Assembly: GCF_017635265.1 (NCBI RefSeq)
Contig: NZ_JAGBLU010000019.1
Span: 1-36,584 of the forward strand
Source of the DNA: Butyrivibrio sp.
GTDB taxonomy: Bacteria; Bacillota; Clostridia; Lachnospirales; Lachnospiraceae
Length of the DNA: 36,584 nucleotides
Reading direction: 5' to 3'
This document shows positions 1-8,440 of this stretch, piece by piece. How positions within the stretch are numbered: position 1 is the first letter of the stretch; each line of letters opens with the position of its first letter. A program made the position numbers and the translations under genes. The notes under the pieces are model-generated. The model had not been told where the DNA came from. It did no database searches and was given only the letters and a program-made list of their open reading frames with translations.

Positions 1-131
1 GACCCTCAAACCAAACCCTCAAACCAGCCCCTCAAACCAGCCCCTCAAACTAAACCCTCAAAAACTCCCACTCAAAAAGGGTCTGACCCTCAAGTCAGAC
101 CCTCAAAAACTTTGGCAAACCCTCAAAAACT
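1..131. repeat. 13-bp degenerate minisatellite
   Basis: The motif CCCTCAAA starts at 3, 16, 29, 42 and 55, an exact 13-bp period with consensus close to CCCTCAAACCAGC. It decays to CCACTC at 68 and returns at 87, 100 and 120. The array lies downstream of the DUF4038 gene and touches the window edge, so its true length is unknown. The period is not a multiple of three, so it is unlikely to code for protein. Confidence 0.8.
74..102 (-). terminator. Intrinsic terminator of the lpl-like operon
   Basis: A perfect 9-bp inverted repeat (GGGTCTGAC at 79-87, GTCAGACCC at 94-102) has a 6-nt loop. Read on the minus strand it is followed by TTTTT (78-74). It lies about 65 bp beyond the stop codon of the DUF4038 gene, the right place to end the lipoprotein-permease-permease-glycosidase transcript. 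It is embedded in the 13-bp repeat array, whose CCCTC units supply part of the stem. Confidence 0.7.
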
Positions 132-166
132 TTGATTATCCGCTCTATCATACATACTTCTTTTTC

Positions 167-1453
167 TTACTTAATCACTATTACAACATCAGCATCCTCA
201 TTATATGAAGGTACTTCCCTGTAATCATAGGTATCATCGGTTACTTTCCCTATATAACTGTATATTCCCGTCGCAGGTCTAAATAGCCAGATTTCTTTAC
301 CAGGATAATCCTTTACATTAATTGAAAAACCCTTACCAAGAAAGTTATATGCCATTAGGAATTCATCGCCGGCAAATAATGCTATTCTTTCATATTTTTC
401 TCTCTGACCTCCGACAATTAGGTCATCTCTTTTTTCGCCACTCTGAAAGTCCACCGAAAGCATCAGATTTTTGAGATATCCCATTTGTCCGGATCCTGCA
501 TGATGAAGTGATGCTTTCCAATCCTCTTTAACTCCATAAACCACACCATCTTTATTACCATTAAAAAACATCATTATCGCATTATCACCGTATGTATGAC
601 CTGCTGCCCCAGCAAACACTGACCAATAGGCATATCTTCGCACATCCTTTGCCACCCAGTACGGCTGCGTATCATCATGTAATCCCTGAAGGATCCATTC
701 ATATGAAGGCTCTCCATCTATAGTTGGCCTGTTACTATTTGCTAAATCATGATCAACATATTTCCAGTTATCTTCTCCATTCAAAGACATTATATTGGAA
801 GTGTCATCCCATGCTCCCATCTGGCACTGATCATATCTTCTATGTCCCGATTGAAACATATTAAAATCCAACCATTTTGCATCATTAAACCAAAGGCTGG
901 AAGAACATCTGCCAAAAGGATGAAAACCAATTAGTTTATCCGGATTTTTCTTTTTAAATATCAGAGCCATTTTCTCATATATATCTTCATATCCATCCGG
1001 CTTAATGTCACCTCCCAAAATCCAGATTATATTTTTATAATCTGCATATCGATCAGCCAGGAATTCCGCGTACTTTTCAGCATTTTCTCTTGTCAGAACA
1101 TCATTTTTTACTAAACTCCCCCATGCCGGAAGAAGAGCCATATAAAGACCTAACTCTTCAGCTTTTTTTATCACTCTGTCGCAATGTTTCCAATAATCTT
1201 CATTTTCCACATCGCATCTTAGTGTTGGCATTTTATTTATATCTCTCAAGCCTTCAGTAGCATATATCAGAACAGCCTGAATAACATTGAACCCTTTTTC
1301 TGATCTGTTTTTTAAATAAACAGCTGCATCATCTTCATTTATATTTGCAAATATAAGCCAGGCAGTATCTCCCAACCAAAAGAAAGGCTTTCCGTTTTTT
1401 GAAAAATAATGCTTATCTTTAACCACTTCCAATGGATATTCAAATTCACTCAT
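167..1453 (-). CDS. DUF4038 / GH140-like glycoside hydrolase
   Basis: This 428-residue protein belongs to the DUF4038 family, TIM-barrel glycosidases that include GH140 apiosidases acting on rhamnogalacturonan-II. Visible family marks are the N-terminal FFWLGDTAW (about residues 24-32), the central WILGGDI, and IDGEPSYE (about residue 245), which carries likely acidic catalytic residues. There is no signal peptide, so it should act in the cytoplasm on imported oligosaccharides. A good RBS (AAGGAG) lies 7 nt before the ATG. It is the last gene of the operon, 12 bp after the upstream permease, and is followed by a terminator. Family assignment is firm; the substrate (an apiose- or pectin-derived oligosaccharide) is inferred from the family and neighbours. 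Confidence 0.85.
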   Translation of the reverse strand: MSEFEYPLEVVKDKHYFSKNGKPFFWLGDTAWLIFANINEDDAAVYLKNRSEKGFNVIQAVLIYATEGLRDINKMPTLRCDVENEDYWKHCDRVIKKAEELGLYMALLPAWGSLVKNDVLTRENAEKYAEFLADRYADYKNIIWILGGDIKPDGYEDIYEKMALIFKKKNPDKLIGFHPFGRCSSSLWFNDAKWLDFNMFQSGHRRYDQCQMGAWDDTSNIMSLNGEDNWKYVDHDLANSNRPTIDGEPSYEWILQGLHDDTQPYWVAKDVRRYAYWSVFAGAAGHTYGDNAIMMFFNGNKDGVVYGVKEDWKASLHHAGSGQMGYLKNLMLSVDFQSGEKRDDLIVGGQREKYERIALFAGDEFLMAYNFLGKGFSINVKDYPGKEIWLFRPATGIYSYIGKVTDDTYDYREVPSYNEDADVVIVIK

Positions 1454-1465
1454 TTTTATCTCCTT

Positions 1466-2362
1466 TTACCCTTTCACCGAACCAATCATTACTCCCTTAA
1501 CAAAATGCTTTTGTACAAATGGATATAATATTATCAGAGGTAAACTTCCAACTACGATAATCGCGTATTTCATTACCTCTATAGTTGCAGCACGTGAACT
1601 TTGATCTGCACTTGTAGCCATTTCCTCAAGTTGTTTGGCAGAACTCATAATATTCCTCAAAACCACCTGCAATGGAAATTTTGAGTCTGTAGACAAATAA
1701 ATAAATGCATCAAAGTATGAATTCCAATGAGCAATTGCATAATATAAGACCAAAACTGCAATAATTGACTTTGATAATGGGAGGACCATAGACGTCAATA
1801 TTTTTATATCATCACACCCTTCTAATCGTGCTGATTCAAGCATTTCAGAAGGTATACTGTTTTGAAAATAAGTTCTGGCTATTATCATGTTGTAAACTGA
1901 AATTGCTCCGGGCAATACCAAAGCCCACATGCTGTCAAGCAAATGAAGCTCCTTAACATTAAGATATGTAGGAATAAGAGGCGCTGAAAAAATCATAACA
2001 AAAACAAACAGCATAGAAATCACTTTTCTCCCGACAAAATCTTTTACAGCTAAGGGATACGCTGCCATTATAGTAAGAACTATATTAAATACAGTTCCAA
2101 CAAAAGTATAAATTATAGAATTTCTGTACCCCATCAAAAGCATATTATTAGAAAATATCAGTTTATACACTTCTAAATTAAATCCTTTAGGGAGAAGCCC
2201 GACCTGCCCTCTGGAAACTGCTGCAGGCGATGAAAACGAAGAAGACACAACATTCAAAAGTGGAAAAACTACTATCAAAAAACAGAACAATAAAAATATA
2301 GTGTTACAAATGTAAAAAACTGTGTTACTGTTAATATTTAATGATATCTTTCTGTTTTTCAT
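1466..2362 (-). CDS. Sugar ABC transporter permease, LplC/YtcP-like
   Basis: A CUT1-family inner permease of the MalG/LplC/YtcP type, about 298 residues, with six predicted hydrophobic segments. The conserved cytoplasmic EAA loop is visible as EMLESARLEGCDDIKIL (about residues 175-191). It pairs with the permease just upstream. The lipoprotein at 3344-5113 delivers the substrate, and no ATPase is encoded, as is usual for Firmicute CUT1 systems that share an MsmX/MsmK-type ATPase. A GTG lies 3 nt before the chosen ATG, but AGGAG is better spaced for the ATG at 2362. The gene ends with the typical sequence MIGSVKG and sits only a few bases from its neighbours on both sides. Confidence 0.9.
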   Translation of the reverse strand: MKNRKISLNINSNTVFYICNTIFLLFCFLIVVFPLLNVVSSSFSSPAAVSRGQVGLLPKGFNLEVYKLIFSNNMLLMGYRNSIIYTFVGTVFNIVLTIMAAYPLAVKDFVGRKVISMLFVFVMIFSAPLIPTYLNVKELHLLDSMWALVLPGAISVYNMIIARTYFQNSIPSEMLESARLEGCDDIKILTSMVLPLSKSIIAVLVLYYAIAHWNSYFDAFIYLSTDSKFPLQVVLRNIMSSAKQLEEMATSADQSSRAATIEVMKYAIIVVGSLPLIILYPFVQKHFVKGVMIGSVKG

Positions 2363-2370
2363 CACTACTC

Positions 2371-3330
2371 CTACATAAGGCTGGTATCAGAATATTTACC
2401 AGAAATATAATTGACCACTAATAACAAGATAAGTGAAACAACCGATTGAAAAACTCCAACTGCTGTTGAATAGCTATATTGCATGGAAGTTAATCCAATC
2501 CTATAAACATATGTCGATATTATGTCTGAGGTCTCCATATTTAAATCATTTTGCATTAAAAGAACTTTTTCATATCCCATTGTAAGAACATGTCCACATG
2601 CCATTATCAATAGAATTATAGCTGTAGGGGTTATACTTGGTATGTCTATATATCGTATTCTTTGCCATATATTGGCCCCGTCAACAGTTGCTGCCTCATG
2701 CAGCTGTTGATCAACAGCTGCAATGGCAGAAATGTAAATAACAGCATTATATCCGGTATTTTGCCATACCCCGGAAAAAACATACAACGTCTTAAACAAT
2801 TTGGGACTTCCCATAAAATGGATTGCTGTTCCTCCACATGCCTCAATCATGTGGTTTACCACTCCTGTAAGGGATAATAATTGAGATAAAATACCAACTA
2901 CAAGAACTGTTGAAATAAAATATGGCATGTAAGTTATCATCTGAACAGTTTTACCAAAAAACTTTACCCTTACATAATTAAGTGATATCGCCAGTAATAT
3001 AGGAGGAAAAATACCTACTACAATGTTGTAAACTGACAATCCAAGAGTATTTATCATTAGTTTTCCAAACTGTGGCGAAGAAAAAAAACTGTTAAAATGC
3101 TTTAATCCCACCCATTTACTATTCCATATTCCATCTTTAAAGTTGTAATCTCTAAAAGCTATCTGTGCTCCGACTATTGGAACATATTTAAACACTACAA
3201 GATAAACAATTGGAAGAAGCACAATCAGATACAACTGCCAGTGTCTTTTTATCGCCCTTATAACGTTTTTTCTTTCTTGCGCTGTGTTGGCTATCCCCAC
3301 TCGTGATGGTCTAGAAATCATTTCTTCCAT
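2371..3330 (-). CDS. Sugar ABC transporter permease, LplB-like
   Basis: The outer permease of a CUT1 importer (MalF/LplB/YteP type), 319 residues. It has a short basic N-terminus, six predicted membrane segments and the EAA loop HEAATVDGANIWQRIRYI (about residues 209-226). Typical LplB features are the early YLVVFKYVPIVG helix and the Y-S-T-A-V-G motif near the C-terminus. Two in-frame starts are possible: ATG 3330, whose GGGGG Shine-Dalgarno is too close, or ATG 3321, for which the same sequence is better spaced. It lies between the lipoprotein gene and the second permease in one tight operon. Confidence 0.9.
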   Translation of the reverse strand: MEEMISRPSRVGIANTAQERKNVIRAIKRHWQLYLIVLLPIVYLVVFKYVPIVGAQIAFRDYNFKDGIWNSKWVGLKHFNSFFSSPQFGKLMINTLGLSVYNIVVGIFPPILLAISLNYVRVKFFGKTVQMITYMPYFISTVLVVGILSQLLSLTGVVNHMIEACGGTAIHFMGSPKLFKTLYVFSGVWQNTGYNAVIYISAIAAVDQQLHEAATVDGANIWQRIRYIDIPSITPTAIILLIMACGHVLTMGYEKVLLMQNDLNMETSDIISTYVYRIGLTSMQYSYSTAVGVFQSVVSLILLLVVNYISGKYSDTSLM

Positions 3331-3343
3331 CCCCCTTTATGTA

Positions 3344-5113
3344 TTAGCCACTAAAAGCTGATGAATCATACGCCTTTTGAAGCATTTCAAGATATCTCTG
3401 TAATCCAACGTTTTCTAATGCATCAAGATAATTATCCCAATCAGTATCAATTGCACGTTCGCCTGTTATAAACTGAGTCATATATTGCTTTTGTGTATCC
3501 GTAATGTTAGTTTTTAGCAGCGACATTTCAGCAGAATCCTCAGAACTCATATACAAATCAGGCATAACAGTACTTATGTCCTGTCTATATTTTTCCATCT
3601 CTTTGGAAGCTTTATACATCACAACCTGTCTCCCATTTAGTGGCTTAACATCATCTGCATAAGGATCCGGATTGGTAGCCTCAGCCGAAATAAATTCCTC
3701 TGTTCTTGTAAGTCCAAATAGCTGTCCCAAAGTCTGATTTGATGTGTCAGCGTTAAGACGTTTGTACTTTGCCTTTGTAACTCCATCAAGTCCTACCTCT
3801 GTCGTGCTATCATCCAGCATCTCATAATGGACTCCTTCAACTCCCAAAGCTTGTCGATATGTCATTTCTTCTGATGCAAGATAATCAATTAGTCTAAACG
3901 CAGCTTCAGGATTGGAACAAGTACTCGAAATAAAAGTCATTCCAACCTGGAACCTTACATATGGATTCCATGATGCAATCTTCTGTCCGCTTGGTCCCTC
4001 AATTGGAGACATTGCTCTATACTGCTCCCACTTCTTTGAGTAAGGTTCCGTTGACAAATCACAAGCATATCCCGGACGCTGTGCAAGAAATACTCCAATC
4101 ACACACTCATCACCAGACTCATTTACATTAACCTGATTATCTTTATCTTGTGTGAAAGATTCAGGATTTATAAGACCTTCAGAATATAGCTTATTTAAAT
4201 ATGTTAATCCTTCTTTGTATCCATCTGTTACAGGTGCATATGTTACTTTTCCATCCTGTATAATAAGTTTACTTTCTTCACTAATCAGCTGGAATGGATC
4301 CATAAGAAATCCATCTATCTGGGTACCTGCGCCTGATACTACTGTAGATAAAGGAATCTCATCATTAGGATCTCCGTTTCCGTTTGCATCCTGCTCTTTA
4401 AATGCTTTTAAAACTTCATATAACTCATCAGTTGTTTCAGGCATAGATAAGCCAAGATTATCAAGCCATGTCTGATTGATCCACGCTTTCATATTGTATT
4501 GAACATGAAGGCTGCCATCCAAATTGGGAATATCATAAATATTTCCGTCAGGCTGAGTAATGTATTCTCTAAATCCATCAATTTCATCCAGCAGCTTTTT
4601 GTAATTTACAGATACTGTGTCATAGTATTCTGTCAAAGGAAGGATAAGTCCCTGCTCGGCTAAAGATTGAACAGTTGCCTTATCATATCTGTTTTTTGCT
4701 GATACACCTGTTAATATAATATCCGGCATATCTCCAGATGCAAATAATGTACTAAGTTTTGTCTTAATGTCATCTGATGAAGCAGCTGTTTGCCATTCAA
4801 GATGTATACCCGTCTTTTCTTCCAGTTCCTGTACATGAGTATTATCTTCCCATCTATATTCTCCATTTGCAGGTGCAAAAACAGTTAATGTGATAGGCTC
4901 TTTCACTATTGGAAGTGTTCCCGGCTCATTAAAAAGTGAGTCATCATTTTCTTTTACTTCTGAAGCAGCAACTTCTGTGTCTGCTATTGTCGATGTAGCT
5001 TCTTTTCCTGAATCTGTATTAGTTTTTTCAGATCCACACCCTCCAATCAATGATGCTGACATTGCTGAACATACAGCTACAGCCATGATCTTTTGTAATT
5101 TTCTTTTTTTCAT
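3344..5113 (-). CDS. Lipoprotein LplA/YtcQ-like sugar-binding protein
   Basis: A 589-residue extracellular solute-binding lipoprotein. The N-terminus is basic and then hydrophobic and ends in a lipobox LIGGC (cleavage before about Cys26), followed by a Ser/Thr/Glu-rich linker to about residue 58. It belongs to the long (about 500-600 residue) LplA/YtcQ group that works with LplB- and YtcP-type permeases, which follow directly. These proteins usually bind complex plant-polysaccharide oligosaccharides; the actual ligand cannot be read from sequence. It is the first gene of the operon, with RBS AAAGGAG and a leader containing an operator-like inverted repeat. Expression is probably controlled by the adjacent membrane AraC regulator. 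Confidence 0.9.
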   Translation of the reverse strand: MKKRKLQKIMAVAVCSAMSASLIGGCGSEKTNTDSGKEATSTIADTEVAASEVKENDDSLFNEPGTLPIVKEPITLTVFAPANGEYRWEDNTHVQELEEKTGIHLEWQTAASSDDIKTKLSTLFASGDMPDIILTGVSAKNRYDKATVQSLAEQGLILPLTEYYDTVSVNYKKLLDEIDGFREYITQPDGNIYDIPNLDGSLHVQYNMKAWINQTWLDNLGLSMPETTDELYEVLKAFKEQDANGNGDPNDEIPLSTVVSGAGTQIDGFLMDPFQLISEESKLIIQDGKVTYAPVTDGYKEGLTYLNKLYSEGLINPESFTQDKDNQVNVNESGDECVIGVFLAQRPGYACDLSTEPYSKKWEQYRAMSPIEGPSGQKIASWNPYVRFQVGMTFISSTCSNPEAAFRLIDYLASEEMTYRQALGVEGVHYEMLDDSTTEVGLDGVTKAKYKRLNADTSNQTLGQLFGLTRTEEFISAEATNPDPYADDVKPLNGRQVVMYKASKEMEKYRQDISTVMPDLYMSSEDSAEMSLLKTNITDTQKQYMTQFITGERAIDTDWDNYLDALENVGLQRYLEMLQKAYDSSAFSG

Positions 5114-5144
5114 TTAGTTCTCCTTTCCCAATACATTTTTGTTT

Positions 5145-5162
5145 TTCACTACCCCTAGTGAA
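5145..5162 (-). promoter_or_regulatory. Operator-like inverted repeat in the lplA-like leader
   Basis: A perfect 7-bp inverted repeat, TTCACTA (5145-5151) and TAGTGAA (5156-5162), is separated by CCCC and lies 32 bp upstream of the lipoprotein start codon. On the minus strand a plausible -10 (TACAAT, near 5182-5187) lies upstream of it without a clear -35, as is usual for activator-dependent promoters. The repeat could be a repressor operator or a small 5' UTR hairpin. Confidence 0.45.
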
Positions 5163-5238
5163 ATCTTCTGAGAAAAGTTTATTGTACTATTGAATATCCC
5201 AACAAGTTGAAATTCATTTTCCAGCATACATTTTATTA

Positions 5239-5279
5239 GAAAATGCACCGTACAATTCTTCTTGTACCGTGCATTTTTC
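5239..5279 (-). terminator. Terminator of the AraC-type regulator gene
   Basis: Arms ATGCAC-C-GTACAA (5243-5255) and TTGTAC-C-GTGCAT (5262-5274) pair over 12 bp with one C-C mismatch and a 6-nt loop. T-rich tracts flank it on both sides, TTTTCT on the minus strand and TTTTTCT on the plus strand. It lies 18 bp beyond the regulator's stop codon and separates that gene from the lipoprotein operon. Confidence 0.65.
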
Positions 5280-5291
5280 TCTCTAATACCA

Positions 5292-7550
5292 TTATATTTG
5301 CTGTGCTAACTGTTTCCACGTAGAAGGTGAAACACCAAACACCCTCTTGAAAGCTCTTCTAAATGTTGCGCTACTGCTATACCCAACCGATGATGCTATT
5401 TTTTCCAAATCCATTTTATTTTCTACAATCAATACCTTTGCTTTTTCAAGTCTGATTTTCTCTAAATAACTGCTAAAAGTTGTACCAAAAATATCTTTAA
5501 AAAAAGTAGAAAAATAACTTTCAGATAATCCAAATGAAGCTGCACAGGAAATCAAATCAAATTGTGAATTTTTATAATTTTCCTCTATGAACAGCTTTAG
5601 TCTGTTATGATACTCTTTTTCCTTTTCATTATTATTTTGGACTATTTCATCACAAATCTTCAAGAATCCATCTTCCAGGATTGTCATAGCTTTTCTTGGA
5701 TCTGTTTCATCATTTATTTTCTCTACAATAAGCATTACATCATCCGTATTTACAGTATCTCTGACTGTATCAAGATATGTAGACAGCACTTCGGATACTA
5801 AACACTTTTTTATAATTTTTCTTAAATGTGCCTTAGTGAAATTTAATTCATATATATAAGAAAATAATTGTTCAACCTGTTCTTTATTTCCACTTTTAGC
5901 AGCACTTAATAACTGCATTCTCATTTGTGAAGAATATCGATATAAATTGCTAAAATCAACAATATCATCATAATGAATCACACACTCGGAAGAATTATTT
6001 TTATAAGCATGTTCCATGGAATAATAAGCCTGTCTATATGAATTACAAAGACAACTTTTATCCATGCATAGTCTTCCTTGTCCAATAAAAACCTTATCTC
6101 CGTTTTTATTTACTTCTTTACATTTATTAACAATAATCTCTCCAGTTATATATATATCCTCTTCACATGAAAGTAATATAGCAAGTACCTTATCCTCCGC
6201 TTTATATATAGATTTGACCGATTTATTGGTTATTTTTTCCAGCTCTTTTTTCAGATCATCTGCATATGCACTGTAAACAGTCATTACGCAATGCATACCG
6301 TCATAAAATTCCACTTCTGCTGCCTTCGCCTCGTCGTCAACTTGTTTATCACTTTTAAAGGTACCTGAATACAGCAAGCTAAAAAATACAGCTTTATATT
6401 TTTCGTCTTTACTCTTCAGTTGATCCTTCATCTGATTATTTTTAGTTAAAAGCGAATTAACTCCCTCTTCTAGGATTTCAGACTCGGCAATCGCTTTTGC
6501 ATTATTTTTCTTTTTAATGCTTACGATATCATCATAAATTGATTGCATACCGCTTATCGCTTTTTTCAATGGCATAGTAAATTGCTTGGCAAACATATAT
6601 CCCAGCAATATTTCAAATAGTAAAATAATCCCCAAAAGAATAATAGCCAGTCTGCGCATGCGTTGAGGGTGCATCAACACTATCTCCGGTGGTAGCAATG
6701 CAACAACTGTAAAATTTCCACTTTCAGATTTTTGCTTAACTACAAGCCTTTTATCATCTCCTATTTTATAAAAACCGCTTATCTCTTTACTCAATACGTC
6801 CTGCAAATTATATTCAGGTTTCGTATCTTGATTTGAAAGCATTGCCAAAAGATTATTTGTATCATCAAAAATATAGACGTCGCCATACATCTCTAATATA
6901 GGCGAAAACATTTTTTCTAAATTCTTTTCCTTTATAAAAAATTGGATAACTGCTCCTGCATCTTCCTTACTTCCATATGAATATCTAACAGGATAATTGA
7001 AGGTAATTGCTGTTTCAGCTATACCATCTATTGTCACATTACCTATCGGTAACAAGTTCCATGATTTACTCTTAAAGCTGCGATCATACCAGTCCTGATA
7101 TGTCATTGCATTATAATTGCGGTAATTTCTATAGAAAAACTCTTTTCCAATACTCATACTCTGGCGCCTGAACGCATAATTGTTCTGCGTGACAACGCTA
7201 TAATCAGAAAACAGCTCTCCGTCAGCAAACACCTCATTCAGTCTGTTCAAGCATGTAATAAGATTCGTGATATAGTTGTCCTCAGATTTATTATTATCAT
7301 CATTTGCGCATGTCACCACCCATCTAACTTCATCAGAAAGAGACACCGAATATGCTCCGCTTTTTAAAGCTTCTACCCGTTGTTCAAAGAGAATTCTACC
7401 TTCAGTAACGTCTTTTTCTACTGTCTCACGATAATAATCCGTAGAACTGTTATCCCAATATTTCAACAGTACCATGACAGATAAAAATGGCATAACCAGC
7501 AAGAAAAAATATGAAACTATTAAAAACGAAAAGAAATTCTTAATTTTCAT
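5292..7550 (-). CDS. Membrane-anchored AraC-family regulator, YtdP-like
   Basis: A 752-residue one-component regulator. A first membrane helix (about residues 7-29) and a second (about 301-321) bracket a roughly 270-residue extracellular sensor region, probably Cache-like. A HAMP-like/coiled segment and a long intracellular middle follow, and the last 100 residues form a double helix-turn-helix AraC DNA-binding domain (LAKVLIVENKMDLEKIASSV-type region, about 700-745). Length and layout match B. subtilis YtdP, which neighbours an lplA/ytcQ-type transporter. It presumably senses the oligosaccharide outside and switches on the adjacent operon. Direct repeats ATTTTCAC at 7608-7624, just upstream of its start, could be its own sites. 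The start ATG has only a modest GGTG Shine-Dalgarno. Confidence 0.85.
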   Translation of the reverse strand: MKIKNFFSFLIVSYFFLLVMPFLSVMVLLKYWDNSSTDYYRETVEKDVTEGRILFEQRVEALKSGAYSVSLSDEVRWVVTCANDDNNKSEDNYITNLITCLNRLNEVFADGELFSDYSVVTQNNYAFRRQSMSIGKEFFYRNYRNYNAMTYQDWYDRSFKSKSWNLLPIGNVTIDGIAETAITFNYPVRYSYGSKEDAGAVIQFFIKEKNLEKMFSPILEMYGDVYIFDDTNNLLAMLSNQDTKPEYNLQDVLSKEISGFYKIGDDKRLVVKQKSESGNFTVVALLPPEIVLMHPQRMRRLAIILLGIILLFEILLGYMFAKQFTMPLKKAISGMQSIYDDIVSIKKKNNAKAIAESEILEEGVNSLLTKNNQMKDQLKSKDEKYKAVFFSLLYSGTFKSDKQVDDEAKAAEVEFYDGMHCVMTVYSAYADDLKKELEKITNKSVKSIYKAEDKVLAILLSCEEDIYITGEIIVNKCKEVNKNGDKVFIGQGRLCMDKSCLCNSYRQAYYSMEHAYKNNSSECVIHYDDIVDFSNLYRYSSQMRMQLLSAAKSGNKEQVEQLFSYIYELNFTKAHLRKIIKKCLVSEVLSTYLDTVRDTVNTDDVMLIVEKINDETDPRKAMTILEDGFLKICDEIVQNNNEKEKEYHNRLKLFIEENYKNSQFDLISCAASFGLSESYFSTFFKDIFGTTFSSYLEKIRLEKAKVLIVENKMDLEKIASSVGYSSSATFRRAFKRVFGVSPSTWKQLAQQI

Positions 7551-7760
7551 AACTAATCACCATCAAAAAAAATCTATAATATAGTTATTTTATATTAATT
7601 TAAGATTATTTTCACTATTTTCACCATTTTTTCTTTTGTATTTCCAAAAATATCGTGCAATATAAACAAAAACATTGGCCTCTTTGAGTGTAATTGGAGC
7701 GATGTGCCTGCTCTTCTCTTCTAAAAGAGTTTTCTCTGCAAGAAAAGATGTTTATGAGAT
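7551..7760. other. Divergent intergenic region, regulator / RHH gene
   Basis: A 210-bp, very AT-rich stretch. On the minus side it should hold the promoter of the AraC-type gene, and two direct copies of ATTTTCAC (7608-7615 and 7617-7624) are present. On the plus side a weak promoter (TTGTAT near 7637, CAATAT or TATAAA near 7660) could serve the ribbon-helix-helix gene. A mini-hairpin CTCTT-CTAA-AAGAG followed by TTTT sits near 7716-7733. No further gene is visible. Confidence 0.35.
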
Positions 7761-8006
7761 ATGCCTTATAACGGTTATAACGAAAGCAGAAAGAACCCGA
7801 CTCTCAAGTACATGAAGAACAAGATGAAGATTATCAATCTCAGAATACCTAAAGACAAATATGAGAGAGAAATCGAGCCGTATATTGAGAAATCAGGTAT
7901 GCCTACAGGTACCTTTATTAAGACTGCCATCAAAGAAAAATTAAGCGTGATAATCCTGATATTGCAGATTCTTCTGACAACGAGTAAGATGAAATGCATA
8001 TCTTAA
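7761..8006 (+). CDS. Ribbon-helix-helix protein, antitoxin-like, frameshifted C-terminus
   Basis: An 81-codon reading frame with a clear ribbon-helix-helix core: basic N-terminus, beta strand IINLRIP (about residues 24-30), helix DKYEREIEPYIEKSG, turn, helix TGTFIKTAIKEK. This is the fold of Arc/MetJ-type repressors and many antitoxins. After the second helix the frame becomes hydrophobic (LSVIILILQILLTT), unlike any such protein. One extra A in the A-run 7936-7940 would restore a hydrophilic tail KRDNPDIADSSDNE ending at TAA 7985-7987. The natural product was therefore probably about 75 residues, and the gene has a one-base deletion (or the sequence has an error). The DNA-binding core is intact. 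There is no strong RBS. The nuclease gene starts 16 bp downstream. Confidence 0.6.
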   Translation: MPYNGYNESRKNPTLKYMKNKMKIINLRIPKDKYEREIEPYIEKSGMPTGTFIKTAIKEKLSVIILILQILLTTSKMKCIS

Positions 8007-8022
8007 ATTGTTGGAGGAATAA

Positions 8023-8406
8023 ATGGCAGGAAAGATAGATTATTCAGCTCTTAACTCAGAGCCTTATCCACATGAAAAAGCAATAGCAGAGCTTTTTGCA
8101 GCTCAGGATAAAGATGTAGTATTCCTTAAGCCAAGCAACATTCCCGGTGTATATATACCGGATATAGTTGTTGAAGGACTTGAATGGGAGATGAAGTCTC
8201 CTGACGGTAAGAGTGAGCGTACAATCAGAAGGAATCTTCACAAAGCGTCTACTCAGTCAAGAAATATTATCTTTGATTTGAGTCGTATAGGAATACCTGA
8301 AGATAAGTGCATAAAAGAACTTCAGACAGCTTTTAACGAGAGCAAATATATTCGAAATATGATAATCGTAACGAAAGCCCGTGAAATGATCCGTTTTAAA
8401 AAATGA
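8023..8406 (+). CDS. CdiA-CT-like PD-(D/E)XK nuclease, putative toxin
   Basis: A 127-residue stand-alone protein resembling the C-terminal tRNase domain of CdiA contact-dependent toxins, a PD-(D/E)XK nuclease fold. The likely active site is Glu in PHEKAIAELF (about residue 18), Asp in IPDIVV (about 46) and the E-x-K of EWEMKSP (about 55-57). A Ser/Arg-rich helix (STQSRNIIFDLS) follows, as in the family. It has a good GGAGG ribosome site 5 nt before the ATG and follows a ribbon-helix-helix gene, so the pair reads like a toxin-antitoxin operon. There is no secretion signal or CdiA-type carrier, so any action would be inside the producing cell. Function is inferred from motif and context; the target is unknown. 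Confidence 0.6.
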   Translation: MAGKIDYSALNSEPYPHEKAIAELFAAQDKDVVFLKPSNIPGVYIPDIVVEGLEWEMKSPDGKSERTIRRNLHKASTQSRNIIFDLSRIGIPEDKCIKELQTAFNESKYIRNMIIVTKAREMIRFKK

Positions 8407-8434
8407 TTGACTTTTTCCGTATTTAAGTTATCAT
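8407..8434 (+). promoter_or_regulatory. Promoter of the candidate small RNA
   Basis: TTGACT (8407-8412) is followed after 16 bp by TATCAT (8429-8434); a perfect TATAAT at 8434-8439 gives an alternative with an over-long spacer. It starts within one base of the nuclease stop codon, and the only thing downstream before a terminator is about 60 bp of non-coding sequence. Confidence 0.5.
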
Positions 8435-8440
8435 ATAATT

